The notes under the pieces are model-generated. The model was not told the DNA's origin. It did no database searches and worked only from the letters and a program-made list of their open reading frames with translations. A stretch of DNA of 64,000 nucleotides from Kribbella jiaozuonensis (lineage in GTDB: Bacteria; Actinomycetota; Actinomycetes; Propionibacteriales; Kribbellaceae), in contig NZ_SZPZ01000002.1 of assembly GCF_005233875.1 (NCBI RefSeq), forward strand, positions 434,001 to 498,000. Direction: 5' to 3'. Shown here in pieces: positions 43,059 to 51,288 of the stretch. Each line of letters begins with the position of its first letter. The stretch's first letter is position 1. Both the position numbers and the translations under genes were made by a program.

Positions 43059-44173
43059 CCGTCCTGGTCGTCACCAACGACTTCCCGCCGCGCCAGGGCG
43101 GGATCGAGACCTTCGTCCGGTCTCTGTGCGACGAGCTTCCGGACGTGGTCGTCTACACGTCCCACGAGCAGGGCGACACGGCGTACGACGCCACGCTGCC
43201 GTTCCCGGTGATCCGCGACCGTACGTCGATGTTGTTGCCCACGGCACGTACGACGAAGCGGGCCGTGGAGCTGATGCGGACCTACGACGCGGACCGGGTG
43301 CTGTTCGGCGCGGCCGCCCCGCTCGGGTTGATGGGGTCTGCGCTGCGCAAGGCGGGGGCGCGGCGGATCGTGGCGATGACGCACGGGCACGAGACGTGGT
43401 GGGCCGGCGTACCGGGCGCTCGGCAGGCGTTGCGGCGGATCGGGGACGCGGCCGACACGCTCACCACGGTGTCGTCGTGGTGCGAGGAGCAGATCAAACC
43501 TGCGCTCTCACCAGCTGCTGCTGCTCGGGTTCGCAGGCTGACGCCGGGAGTCGACACGCACCGGTTCGCCCCGGACTGTGGGGGAGAGCAGGTGCGCAAA
43601 GGGCTGCGGCTGGAAGGCGTTCCGGTTGTCGTGTGCGTCTCGCGGCTGATCCGGCGAAAGGGCCAGGACACGCTGATCCGCGCGTGGCCACGCGTCCAGG
43701 AGTCGGCACCAGGCGCCACGCTGCTACTCGTCGGCGGCGGGCCGGACCGCGACTACCTCGAGGAACTGGCGGCGTCGACCGGAGTGTCGGAGTCGGTGGT
43801 GTTCACCGGTCCGGTCCCGTGGCCCGACATCCCGCCGTACATCGACGCTGCTGATGTCTTCGCGATGCCCTGCCGCACAAGGCGATTCGGGCTCGAGCCG
43901 GAGGCGCTGGGGATCGTGACGCTGGAGGCCTCGGCGACCGGGAAGCCGGTGATCGTGGGGGATTCCGGGGGCGCAGCTGACACGGTCCGGCACGGCGGGA
44001 CGGGCTATCTGGTCGACCCGTACAATCCGGTGCCAACCGCCGTACGGATCACTGAGCTGCTCACCGAGCCGGCCCGCGCCCGCGCGATGGGCGAGGCCGG
44101 TCGGGAGTGGGTACGGCGCGATTGGTCGTGGGCCCGCAGCGGCGACGGCTTGCGGAACCTCCTCGAGGTCTAG
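43055..44173 (+). CDS. PimB-like GT4 mannosyltransferase
   Basis: The 372-aa GT-B enzyme has MTVLVVTNDFPPRQGGIETFV (N-terminal acceptor domain), MTHGHETWWAG, LTPGVDTHRF, CVSRLIRRKGQDTLI and the donor-binding E-x7-E motif EPEALGIVTLEA. It resembles PimB, which adds the second mannose to phosphatidylinositol monomannoside from GDP-mannose at the cytosolic face. The co-transcription with two membrane proteases, and synteny to Rv2188c, support it. Substrate specificity needs checking because other GT4 enzymes share these motifs. Confidence 0.85.
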   Translation: MTVLVVTNDFPPRQGGIETFVRSLCDELPDVVVYTSHEQGDTAYDATLPFPVIRDRTSMLLPTARTTKRAVELMRTYDADRVLFGAAAPLGLMGSALRKAGARRIVAMTHGHETWWAGVPGARQALRRIGDAADTLTTVSSWCEEQIKPALSPAAAARVRRLTPGVDTHRFAPDCGGEQVRKGLRLEGVPVVVCVSRLIRRKGQDTLIRAWPRVQESAPGATLLLVGGGPDRDYLEELAASTGVSESVVFTGPVPWPDIPPYIDAADVFAMPCRTRRFGLEPEALGIVTLEASATGKPVIVGDSGGAADTVRHGGTGYLVDPYNPVPTAVRITELLTEPARARAMGEAGREWVRRDWSWARSGDGLRNLLEV

Positions 44174-45093
44174 AAACCCCAGTCGGCGAACGGTTCGAAG
44201 GCCGGCGTGTTCGTGATCCGCTGCAGGTGGGTTCCGTCCTTGCGGGTGGTGTAGATGTCCTCCTGCTGGTCGATCGTCAACGACAGCACGATTCTGGTTC
44301 CGTCCGGCGACCATCCGGGCGCGAAGGCGTGGTAGGCCTTACCGCCGGTGTCGAGGGTGATCGGACTCAGCTTGCCGTCGCGGAGCCGGATCAGGGACAG
44401 CCCTCCTTCCGCGGTCGCGAACAGGATCGAGCGACCGTCGGGCGACCACCGGGCTGTCGCCAGTTCGTGGCCTTGCGCAAGACCGTACGGCGTGAGCTGG
44501 CGCAGGTGGTGCCCATCGGTGTCCACCACGAACAGCGCGGTGTCCTCACCCCGGAACCGAACGATCACGGCCCTGTCTCCGTCGGGTGAGTAGTCACCGG
44601 CGACGTCGGACGCGCCGTACGGGTTCGTCGTCAGCCGGATCGGATGACCGCCGTCCGACGAGCGGATGCTGAACACGCCAGGCTTCTCGCCGCCGAATCC
44701 ACAGAGGATCCGCTTGCCGTCCGGCGACCAAGCACCGCAGAGCATGTCGTCCGGCGCGCCTGGTGGTTCGAGCATCCGGAAGCCGGATCCGTCCGGCCGC
44801 ACGGTCGCGGGCCGGAACGGCAACAGCTCGCCGGCGGCGTCGAACCGCAGCAGGTTCGAGATGAGCAACTTACTGCCGTCGGGTGACCACCGCGCCGATC
44901 CGAAGTCCTCGACGAGCTCCGGAATCACCACCCTCCGGACGCCCGAACCGTCCGCACGGGCCACGAACAGATTCGAGCCGCCGGAGTCGAGTTGCCGGCT
45001 GAACACGATCCGGCCGCCGTTGCCGGCGGACGGGGCGGCTGAACCGCACAGGGCCAGCATCAACGAGATCGAGAGTGCCAGTGCGCGCTTCAT
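44170..45093 (-). CDS. TolB-like beta-propeller lipoprotein
   Basis: The 307-aa protein starts MKRALALSISLMLALCGSA, with a possible lipobox LALC. It has at least five WD40-like/PD40 units, seen as repeated SPDGSK, SPDGKR, SPDGDR, SPDGRS and SPDGTR blocks, each about 40 aa apart. It probably folds as a beta-propeller outside the membrane; partner unknown. It shares the minus strand with the secreted hydrolase upstream (only 1 bp between them), so they form an operon. Its stop overlaps the convergent pimB stop by 4 nt. Confidence 0.82.
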   Translation of the reverse strand: MKRALALSISLMLALCGSAAPSAGNGGRIVFSRQLDSGGSNLFVARADGSGVRRVVIPELVEDFGSARWSPDGSKLLISNLLRFDAAGELLPFRPATVRPDGSGFRMLEPPGAPDDMLCGAWSPDGKRILCGFGGEKPGVFSIRSSDGGHPIRLTTNPYGASDVAGDYSPDGDRAVIVRFRGEDTALFVVDTDGHHLRQLTPYGLAQGHELATARWSPDGRSILFATAEGGLSLIRLRDGKLSPITLDTGGKAYHAFAPGWSPDGTRIVLSLTIDQQEDIYTTRKDGTHLQRITNTPAFEPFADWGF

Positions 45094-45094
45094 C

Positions 45095-47029
45095 TCAGTA
45101 TCCGGGGAGTTCGAAGGTCTGGGTGCGGTTGTTCTGGCGCAGGGTCACCGTGACGGTCCCGCCGAGGTGGGTGAAGGCGCCACGGACGGTTGCGGTTGCC
45201 GTCGTGCCGGCCGGAGTGCGTACGGTGAACGTGCCGTCGATGCCGTCCGGGGTCCAGGTGGTCGAGCCGGAGACTGAGACATCGCGCGTGAACCGCGCCG
45301 CGTCGTAGACGAACGGTCGCTCCGAGCTGTCGTCGTACGTCACGGTTCCACCGCGGAGTCCGCCTGCCACGAGGCCGGAGATCGAGGCGATGTGCTGGAG
45401 GCCGTCCATGACGGTCTCCGCGGTGACGGTGGCGAGTCGGCGTACGTCGGTCGTGGCGGGTGGACCGGCTGTCTGCCGGGCCGGAGGTGCGGCCGCTGCC
45501 GTCAGCGGGAAGCTGCCGGGCATCCACCAGCCCGCGGGCGGGGTCCGGGCACACGACGTATCGCCGACGGCCAGGGTCTGGATGAACCGCTGCAGCAGGA
45601 CGGTCCCGCACGAGCCCGTGAACCAGGTCGCATGCCCGACCGCCGCCAGCTCGACGTACGTCGACCCGACGAGGACCCGGGACGCGATCCGGCCGGCCTC
45701 CGGCGTGACACCGGCGTCGTATTCGCCGGTCACGATCAGAGCCGGTACGCCGCGAACCTTCGTACCGCTGGGGTAGCTCGGCCGGTCCTCCCAGCTCGAC
45801 GCGATGCACGGCAGCGGCTGGAAGCCCAGATAGCCTTCGTGATCCCAGGCACTCTTGGAGATCGGTCCGTAGCGCGCCGGCTCGGCCGCGAAGGCTGCGG
45901 CGTACTGCTGGAGTCGCCGCGCCGGGCTCGCGTCCTTGTCCCACTGCACAGGCTGGTCGACGCACATCCGGGCGAGCGCGTGGCCGTTGGAGAACTCCCG
46001 TGGATCGCCGGCATCGAAGCCGTTCGCCGGGTCGACGTCCGCCGCCAGCCGCAGCAGCGGAACGGCATCACCGCGCTGTAGCGCCACTGCGGCCTGGGTG
46101 ATCTCTCCCGGACCGACGAAGCTGCCGCCGTTGAACGGCATGATGGCAGTCGCGAGCAGGTTCTCGGTCACGGTGATCCGGTGCGGGACGCCGTGCGAGT
46201 CGACGCCGACACCGCTGACCGGCGTACGGCGCAGCCGGTCCGCCAGCCAGGCCAGCGAAGCGGCCGGGTCCGGGTTGGCCGCCGAGCAGGCCGGGGAGCG
46301 GCCGCAGACGGCGTTCACGAGAGCGGGGTAGTGCTTCGGCTGGTAGGCGTAGAAGGGATCGGTGTCGACGGTCAGCGCCGGTGCGCCGAGGGAGATCGAC
46401 CGGACGTTCTGCTTCCAGCGCGTCGCGTAGGTGACCATGTCGTTGGCGGCGTACGACGCCCCGACCAGATCGATGTCGCCGTACGCCAGCGCGCGCCGGA
46501 CCTGCTCGAGGTCGTCGGCCACATCCGTTGTGCTGTAGAGATTCGCGGCATCGCCGAGCTGGTCGTGGCACTTGGCCGCCGAGGCGTAGAACGGCCCGCC
46601 GTGCTGCCAGTCGGGGCAGTCGATCGCCGCGGACAGACCGACGCCACGCTGGTCGACGAAGACCAGATCGCGGGTCTCGGCGACCGTCGACAACAGGTCG
46701 ACGTACCCATATTTGTCGGACAGGCTGATCGACGCCCCGGGACCGCCCAAGGTGATGAACACCGCGCCGGCCGGTGCGGCGGTGGGACCGGTGTGTGGGA
46801 AGACCTCGACATGCAGCGGCACCGTGCGGCCGTCGGGATGCCGGCGGTCGAGTGGGACCGGCAGCGTGCCGCAGCGGAACGCCGGATCGTCCGCGCACGG
46901 ACTGAGCTCGAGTCGATCGGTGCGAAGTGGTGTGGATACGGCGGGCTGGGTGCCCGTGGCAAGAAGCGCGATACAAGCTGTCAGCGACAGCACCACGGAG
47001 CGGACGCGACGTCTTCTGATGATCGGCAT
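45095..47029 (-). CDS. Secreted TAP-like alpha/beta hydrolase
   Basis: The 644-aa protein starts at ATG 47029 with GGGAGGGGG 8 nt before. The signal peptide is VRSVVLSLTACIALLATG. The alpha/beta-hydrolase core has the oxyanion region TLGGPGAS, the nucleophile elbow GASYAAN (GxSxA rather than GxSxG), the acid in TGEYDAGVTP and a His in VGHATWF. A TAP-like C-terminal module is followed by a beta-rich extension of about 120 aa. It resembles tripeptidyl aminopeptidases of Streptomyces. It is probably exported; the substrate is unknown. Confidence 0.85.
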   Translation of the reverse strand: MPIIRRRRVRSVVLSLTACIALLATGTQPAVSTPLRTDRLELSPCADDPAFRCGTLPVPLDRRHPDGRTVPLHVEVFPHTGPTAAPAGAVFITLGGPGASISLSDKYGYVDLLSTVAETRDLVFVDQRGVGLSAAIDCPDWQHGGPFYASAAKCHDQLGDAANLYSTTDVADDLEQVRRALAYGDIDLVGASYAANDMVTYATRWKQNVRSISLGAPALTVDTDPFYAYQPKHYPALVNAVCGRSPACSAANPDPAASLAWLADRLRRTPVSGVGVDSHGVPHRITVTENLLATAIMPFNGGSFVGPGEITQAAVALQRGDAVPLLRLAADVDPANGFDAGDPREFSNGHALARMCVDQPVQWDKDASPARRLQQYAAAFAAEPARYGPISKSAWDHEGYLGFQPLPCIASSWEDRPSYPSGTKVRGVPALIVTGEYDAGVTPEAGRIASRVLVGSTYVELAAVGHATWFTGSCGTVLLQRFIQTLAVGDTSCARTPPAGWWMPGSFPLTAAAAPPARQTAGPPATTDVRRLATVTAETVMDGLQHIASISGLVAGGLRGGTVTYDDSSERPFVYDAARFTRDVSVSGSTTWTPDGIDGTFTVRTPAGTTATATVRGAFTHLGGTVTVTLRQNNRTQTFELPGY

Positions 47030-47115
47030 GGCTGGATCCCCCTCCCGCACGGGGCGTACCCCCGCCTGCCGGCCAGCCAATCAGCCGGCGCGTGGATGCC
47101 GCATCGGGGCGGCCA

Positions 47116-47159
47116 CCGGACCGCGATTGAGGGCTGGCCCTGATTGACGAGCGGTCCGG
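47116..47159. promoter_or_regulatory. Inverted repeat in divergent promoter region
   Basis: CCGGACCGC (47116-47124) and GCGGTCCGG (47151-47159) are perfect 9-bp arms. Between them are GATTGAGGG and GATTGACGA direct repeats. It precedes the receiver/kinase/LuxR operon and could be the site for its own response regulator. Confidence 0.35.
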
Positions 47160-47178
47160 CGGGCCCGACGATGTGGGG

Positions 47179-47544
47179 ATGGGGGCGGCGCGGTTCCTCA
47201 TCGTGGACGACCATGTCCTGTTCCGGAGCTCGGCCCGCCGGATGCTGGAGTCGCAGGGTTTCGTCGTGATCGGCGAATCCGGTGACGGCAGATCGGCGAT
47301 CACGGCTGTTCGCACGCTGCGACCCGACGTGGTGCTGCTCGACGTCCAGTTGCCGGATATGAACGGGTTCGAGGTCGCCCGGCAGTTGGCCGAGGAGCCG
47401 GACGCCCCGGCGGTGATCCTGACCTCGATCCGGGACGCGTCCGACTACCGCACCCGCCTGACCGGAACGCCGGCGCGCGGCTTCATCCCGAAGGCCGAGC
47501 TGTCGGAGTCGAGAATCACTGCCCTGCTTGCGAGGGCACCGTGA
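47179..47544 (+). CDS. Receiver-only response regulator
   Basis: The protein of about 121 aa starts at ATG 47179 (GTG 47173 is also possible). Receiver motifs: FLIVDDHVLFRSS (acid pair), DVVLLDVQLPDMNG (phospho-Asp), VILTSIRD (T/S) and FIPKAEL (Lys). There is no DNA-binding domain. The next gene (kinase) overlaps by 4 nt. It may act as a phosphate sink or compete with the full-length regulator at 49274. Confidence 0.88.
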   Translation: MGAARFLIVDDHVLFRSSARRMLESQGFVVIGESGDGRSAITAVRTLRPDVVLLDVQLPDMNGFEVARQLAEEPDAPAVILTSIRDASDYRTRLTGTPARGFIPKAELSESRITALLARAP

Positions 47545-49286
47545 ATCGGCGACTTGTAGCGGTGCTGGTGGCACTCGCCGGAGCCGTCGTCTGCCTGCAG
47601 TTGTGGCGGGTCGGACAGGCCGGGTGGCAGTGGGGTCTGCTGCCCTGGCTGTACCTGGTGGCCGGTTTGATCGCGTGGGACCGGCAGCCGCGCAACCGCA
47701 CCGGCATCCTGCTCATCCTTACCGGCGTCGCCTACCTGATGTTCCTGTTCGAGGGTGCACACGTCCCGCTGGTCTGGACGATCGGTGTTGCGTTCGAGGG
47801 GGCCTACCTGCCGGCCCTGGTCGCGCTGCTGCTGTCATTCCCCAGCGGTCGGCTCACCCGTCGGTGGGAGCAGTTGGCCGTCCTTGCGGCCGTTCTGGCC
47901 ATGCTGTGCTGGACGACGATCCCGATCCTCGGCACCGATGCGTCCGACTTCGACTGTTCGGCCTGCCCGCCCGACCTCAACCTGCTCCACGCAGGCCCGG
48001 GCGTCGTCAGCCTGCTCGACCGGATCTACGCCGCGTTCCCGGCACGCGTGTACTTCATGGTGCCGATATTCCTCGGTCTCGCGGTGGTCTGCGTGGTCAG
48101 GTGGTGGCGAGCGAGCCGTCCGCTGCGGCGGATCTCGGGTCCCGTACTGGTTGCCGCCGTACCCCTTCTGCTGGCGCTGAGCGCGCAGATCATCGCCAAC
48201 CACCTGAAGCTCTACGACACCCATCCGGAGATCAGCCAGGCGATCAACCAGGTGGCGGTGTACGCCGGGCTCGTCCATCCCGTGGCGATCCTGGTGGGGC
48301 TGTCACTCGGGTGGGCGCGGCAGGCGCGGATCGGCGAGCTCGTGACGGAGCTCGCCGAGCACTCCGGGCTGGACCTGGTCGAGCGCACGATGGCGCGCGT
48401 ACTGGGGGATCCCTGCCTGGCCATCGGTCGCTGGGACACGGGGAGTCAGCGCTATCGCACCTCGACCGGCGCCGCCCTGGATCTCCCGGGCGCCGGATCG
48501 ACCCGGTCGACGACGTACCTCGAGCACGACGGCCGCCCGATGGTTGCCGTGGTTCACGATCGCGCGTTGCTGGACGGCGGCGACCTGCTGAACTCGGCCG
48601 GGGCAGTGGTGCGGATGGCGGTCGACAACGATCGGCTGCGGACCGAGCTGAGCGCCCAGCTGGCGGAGGTCCGCGCGTCCCGGTCCAGGATTGTGGTTGC
48701 CGCAGACAACGAACGTCGCCGGCTCGAGCGGGACCTGCACGACGGCGCGCAGCAGCGGCTGGTGTCGTTGGCGCTGGACGCGCGGACGGCGGCGGCGAAG
48801 CTTGCGGCCGGCGACGATCCGGCCGTCGCGGACTCGGTGGCGGCGATCGCGGACGGGTTGACCACGGCACTGGCCGAGCTGCGCGAGCTGGCCCGCGGAA
48901 TCCATCCGTCGATCCTGGTCGACGAAGGGCTGGTCCCGGCGCTGCGGTCGTTGAGCGAACGGTCCGCGGTGCACGTCCGCCTGCTCGCCGTACCGCCCGA
49001 ACGGTTCGAGCCGGCCGTCGAGGCGGTCGCGTACTTCGTCATCTCCGAGGCGCTCGCCAATGCCGCCAAACACGCTTCGGCCGAGGAGGTATCGGTCGCC
49101 GTACGCCGGGTGGACGGGCGGCTGCTGGTGGAGATCCGTGACGACGGGAAAGGCGGTGCCGACCCGGAGGGATCAGGGCTGCGGGGTCTGGCCGACCGGG
49201 TCGCCGCCGTCGACGGTCAGCTCCACGTCGACAGCCCGCCGGGCCTCGGCACCTGCATCTGCGCGGAGATCCCATGCGTGTCGTGA
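47541..49286 (+). CDS. NarL-type sensor histidine kinase (HisKA_3)
   Basis: The 581-aa protein starts at GTG 47541. It has six or more membrane helices in the first 250 residues, a GAF-like linker region, then the HisKA_3 H-box [20 protein letters not shown] with phosphorylated His at H400, an N-box ([16 protein letters not shown]) and G-box [17 protein letters not shown]. It phosphorylates one or both receiver proteins encoded on either side (4-nt and 13-nt overlaps). The signal is unknown; the absence of an extracellular domain suggests a membrane or intramembrane input. Confidence 0.92.
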   Translation: MNRRLVAVLVALAGAVVCLQLWRVGQAGWQWGLLPWLYLVAGLIAWDRQPRNRTGILLILTGVAYLMFLFEGAHVPLVWTIGVAFEGAYLPALVALLLSFPSGRLTRRWEQLAVLAAVLAMLCWTTIPILGTDASDFDCSACPPDLNLLHAGPGVVSLLDRIYAAFPARVYFMVPIFLGLAVVCVVRWWRASRPLRRISGPVLVAAVPLLLALSAQIIANHLKLYDTHPEISQAINQVAVYAGLVHPVAILVGLSLGWARQARIGELVTELAEHSGLDLVERTMARVLGDPCLAIGRWDTGSQRYRTSTGAALDLPGAGSTRSTTYLEHDGRPMVAVVHDRALLDGGDLLNSAGAVVRMAVDNDRLRTELSAQLAEVRASRSRIVVAADNERRRLERDLHDGAQQRLVSLALDARTAAAKLAAGDDPAVADSVAAIADGLTTALAELRELARGIHPSILVDEGLVPALRSLSERSAVHVRLLAVPPERFEPAVEAVAYFVISEALANAAKHASAEEVSVAVRRVDGRLLVEIRDDGKGGADPEGSGLRGLADRVAAVDGQLHVDSPPGLGTCICAEIPCVS

Positions 49287-49921
49287 TCGCCGAGGACTCG
49301 CTGCTCTTCCGCGAGGGGATGGCGCGACTGCTCACCGAGGCCGGGTTCGAGGTGGTCGGCCAGGCCGGGGATGCCGATGAGCTGCGGATCCTGGTCGACC
49401 GGCACCGGCCGGACGTGGCGATCGTCGACATCCGGATGCCGCCCGGGTACGGCAAGGAGGGGCTGACCGCGGCGCAGGAGATCCGCGCCCAGCACCCGGG
49501 CACGGCCGTTCTCGTGCTGTCGCAGTACGTCGAACCGCAGTACGCGCTGACCCTGCTGTCCAGCGGTGCCACCGGGACCGGCTACCTGCTCAAGGACCGG
49601 GTGGTCCAGCTGACCGACTTCACCGATGCGGTACGCCGGATCGGCCGCGGCGACCTGGTCATCGATCCGGCCGTGGTCGAGCAGCTCCTCGGCCGGCCGC
49701 GCAGCCCGGTCGAACGGCTGTCAGAGCGCGAACGTGACGTCCTCGAACTGATGGCTCAGGGCCGGTCGAACCAGTCGATCACCGACTCGCTGGTGCTCAG
49801 CCCGAAGACCGTCGAGGCACATGTCCGCTCGATCTTCCACAAGTTCGGGCTGCCGCCGGGGCTCGACGACCATCGCCGGGTCAGGGCCGTCCTGATGTTC
49901 TTGCGTGCTTCCGACGCCTGA
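49274..49921 (+). CDS. NarL/LuxR-family response regulator
   Basis: The 215-aa protein starts at ATG 49274 inside the kinase end. The receiver has [27 protein letters not shown] (phospho-Asp) and YLLKDRV; the LuxR HTH has [21 protein letters not shown] and [20 protein letters not shown]. It probably controls target genes in response to the adjacent kinase, and perhaps its own operon. It is the last gene in the RR-HK-RR operon. The Ala-leader promoter starts 10 bp after its stop. Confidence 0.93.
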   Translation: MRVVIAEDSLLFREGMARLLTEAGFEVVGQAGDADELRILVDRHRPDVAIVDIRMPPGYGKEGLTAAQEIRAQHPGTAVLVLSQYVEPQYALTLLSSGATGTGYLLKDRVVQLTDFTDAVRRIGRGDLVIDPAVVEQLLGRPRSPVERLSERERDVLELMAQGRSNQSITDSLVLSPKTVEAHVRSIFHKFGLPPGLDDHRRVRAVLMFLRASDA

Positions 49922-49930
49922 GGGAATTAC

Positions 49931-49961
49931 TGGACAGCTGATGCGTTGAATCGTGTACTGT
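49931..49961 (+). promoter_or_regulatory. Promoter of the Ala-leader/AlaRS-like transcript
   Basis: TGGACA (49931-49936), 19-nt spacer, TACTGT (49956-49961). The -10 ends 7 nt before the leader peptide ATG 49969, so translation of the leader would begin at or next to the 5' end of the RNA. Confidence 0.6.
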
Positions 49962-49968
49962 GAGCCAC

Positions 49969-50034
49969 ATGCACCGGATGTTCCGACTTGCCGCAGCCGT
50001 ACGAGCTTTCTGCTCTCCGGCTGCCGCTGCCTGA
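49969..50034 (+). CDS. Alanine-rich leader peptide (attenuator)
   Basis: A 21-codon open frame from ATG 49969 to TGA 50032-50034 reads MHRMFRLAAAVRA then FCSPAAAA. Eight of 21 residues are Ala (codons GCC GCA GCC GCT GCT GCC GCT GCC), in two clusters. The frame is too short for ordinary gene prediction. It sits just upstream of an AlaRS-like gene and its codons overlap the attenuator arms, as in classical amino-acid leader peptides (Trp, His, Leu, Ile-Val). Ribosome stalling at Ala codons when Ala-tRNA is scarce would release segment 2. I am not aware of an Ala leader of this type; that is my recall, not a search. Confidence 0.8.
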   Translation: MHRMFRLAAAVRAFCSPAAAA

Positions 50035-50062
50035 CATCTTCGAAACTCCCACCGGCGACCGG
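49993..50062 (+). promoter_or_regulatory. Attenuator alternative structures (1:2 and 2:3)
   Basis: 1:2 stem: GCAGCCG (49993-49999) with CGGCTGC (50018-50024), enclosing GAGC (50003-50006) / GCTC (50012-50015). 2:3 antiterminator: CCGGCTGCCG (50017-50026) with CCGGCGACCGG (50052-50062), 8 Watson-Crick pairs, 1 G-U, 1 mismatch. Segment 3 is also the 5' arm of the terminator, so 2:3 and 3:4 exclude each other. Confidence 0.75.
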
Positions 50063-50087
50063 AAACGGTTCGCCGGTGTTGTTGTTT
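50050..50087 (+). terminator. Attenuator terminator (3:4)
   Basis: CACCGGCGACCG (50050-50061) pairs with CGGTTCGCCGGTG (50066-50078) with one bulged base, followed by the U-rich TTGTTGTTT (50079-50087). It lies between the leader peptide and the AlaRS-like gene start at 50137. Confidence 0.85.
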
Positions 50088-50136
50088 CTGCTTCCCGGTG
50101 GTCTGGTTCCGGTCCGATCTGACAAGGACCAAGGAC

Positions 50137-51288
50137 ATGACCATCAGCAGGACTTTCATCGACTTCTTCATCGACCGCGACCACGTCCCGACGACCGGGT
50201 CCACGCTCATCCCGCGGCTGGGCGATCCGGTGCTGTTCACGACCTCGGGGATGCATCCACTCACGCCGTACCTGGAAGGCGAGCCTCATCCGCTGGGGCG
50301 CAGACTCGTGGGCATCCAGCGATGCCTGCGAACCACCGATCTCGACGAGGTGGGTGATCCGACCCACCTGACCGTGTTCGAGATGCTGGGCTCGTGGTCG
50401 CTCGGCGACTACGGGAGCAGCGAGACGCTCAGGTGGGGGTACGAGCTGCTCACCACCCGCTTCGGCCTCGATCCGCGGCGGATGTACGTGACCGTGTTCG
50501 GCGGTGACGAGCAGGTGCCGCTGGACCAGGAATCGCTGCGGACCTGGCAGGAGCTCGGCCTGCCGATCGAGCTGACCACCGAGGACAACTGGTGGTCGAA
50601 CGGCCCGACCGGTCCGTGCGGCCCGGACTCGGAGATCTTCGTCTGGACCGGCGACGGCGATCCGGAGGGTACGCCGACCACCGACGACCGCTGGGTCGAG
50701 GTGTGGAACCACGTGATGATGCGCTACCGCCGCCTCGACGACGGCTCGCTCGAGCCGCTCAAGCAGCAGAACATCGACACCGGTCTCGGCCTCGAGCGGC
50801 TGACGATGCTGCTCGAGGGCAAGCGCTCGGTGTACGAGACCTCGCTGTTCGAGCCGTGGCTGCGGACGATCCCGAAGCTGTGGAAGCTCGACGAGCGGTC
50901 GCAGCGGATCGTGATCGACCACCTGCGGTCCAGCATCGTGATCGTCGGCGACGGCGTGCACCCGTCGAACACCGGCCGCGGGTACGTGCTGCGCCGGCTG
51001 ATCCGCCGGATGCTGACCACGCTGTGGCGCGACGACGACTCACGCTCGCTGTCCGATGTGCCGATCGAACTGTTCGAGCACACGCTGAACCACTTCCACC
51101 AGGGCGAGACGGTGACGCTGATCCGGCGGATCCTGATCGACGAGGAGATCCGGTTCAGCAACCTGCTCGACCGCGGCCGGAAGGTGCTCAGCCACGAGCG
51201 CTTCCACAAGTCACTCGACGACACCGACTACGAGTACCTGCACGAGACCCATGGCCTGCCACGGGAGCTGGTGGACTCGCTCAGATGA
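50137..51288 (+). CDS. Catalytic-core-only alanyl-tRNA synthetase paralogue
   Basis: The 383-aa protein starts at ATG 50137 (MTISRTFIDFFIDRDHVPTT), with AAGGA at 50124. It aligns by eye to the class II catalytic core of AlaRS: TTSGMHPLTPYL, CLRTTDLDEVGD, FEMLGSWSLGDY, NGPTGPCGPDSEIF, WNHVMMRYRR, QNIDTGLGLERL and GVHPSNTGRGYVLRRLIRR. It ends right after the core: the tRNA-binding helical domain is reduced and the editing (HxxxH/Cys-His) and C-Ala domains are absent (full AlaRS is about 880 aa). Known deletion work on E. coli AlaRS suggests such fragments still make Ala-adenylate but charge tRNA poorly. It could load Ala on another acceptor, or supplement the main AlaRS under stress. Convergent with the exporter gene, overlapping it by 8 bp. 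Confidence 0.88.
   Translation: MTISRTFIDFFIDRDHVPTTGSTLIPRLGDPVLFTTSGMHPLTPYLEGEPHPLGRRLVGIQRCLRTTDLDEVGDPTHLTVFEMLGSWSLGDYGSSETLRWGYELLTTRFGLDPRRMYVTVFGGDEQVPLDQESLRTWQELGLPIELTTEDNWWSNGPTGPCGPDSEIFVWTGDGDPEGTPTTDDRWVEVWNHVMMRYRRLDDGSLEPLKQQNIDTGLGLERLTMLLEGKRSVYETSLFEPWLRTIPKLWKLDERSQRIVIDHLRSSIVIVGDGVHPSNTGRGYVLRRLIRRMLTTLWRDDDSRSLSDVPIELFEHTLNHFHQGETVTLIRRILIDEEIRFSNLLDRGRKVLSHERFHKSLDDTDYEYLHETHGLPRELVDSLR

Noticed and set aside
49922..50136. T-box riboswitch before the AlaRS-like gene
   Set aside because: No specifier loop or T-box core sequence (TGGNACCGCG); the Ala leader peptide and terminator explain the region better.
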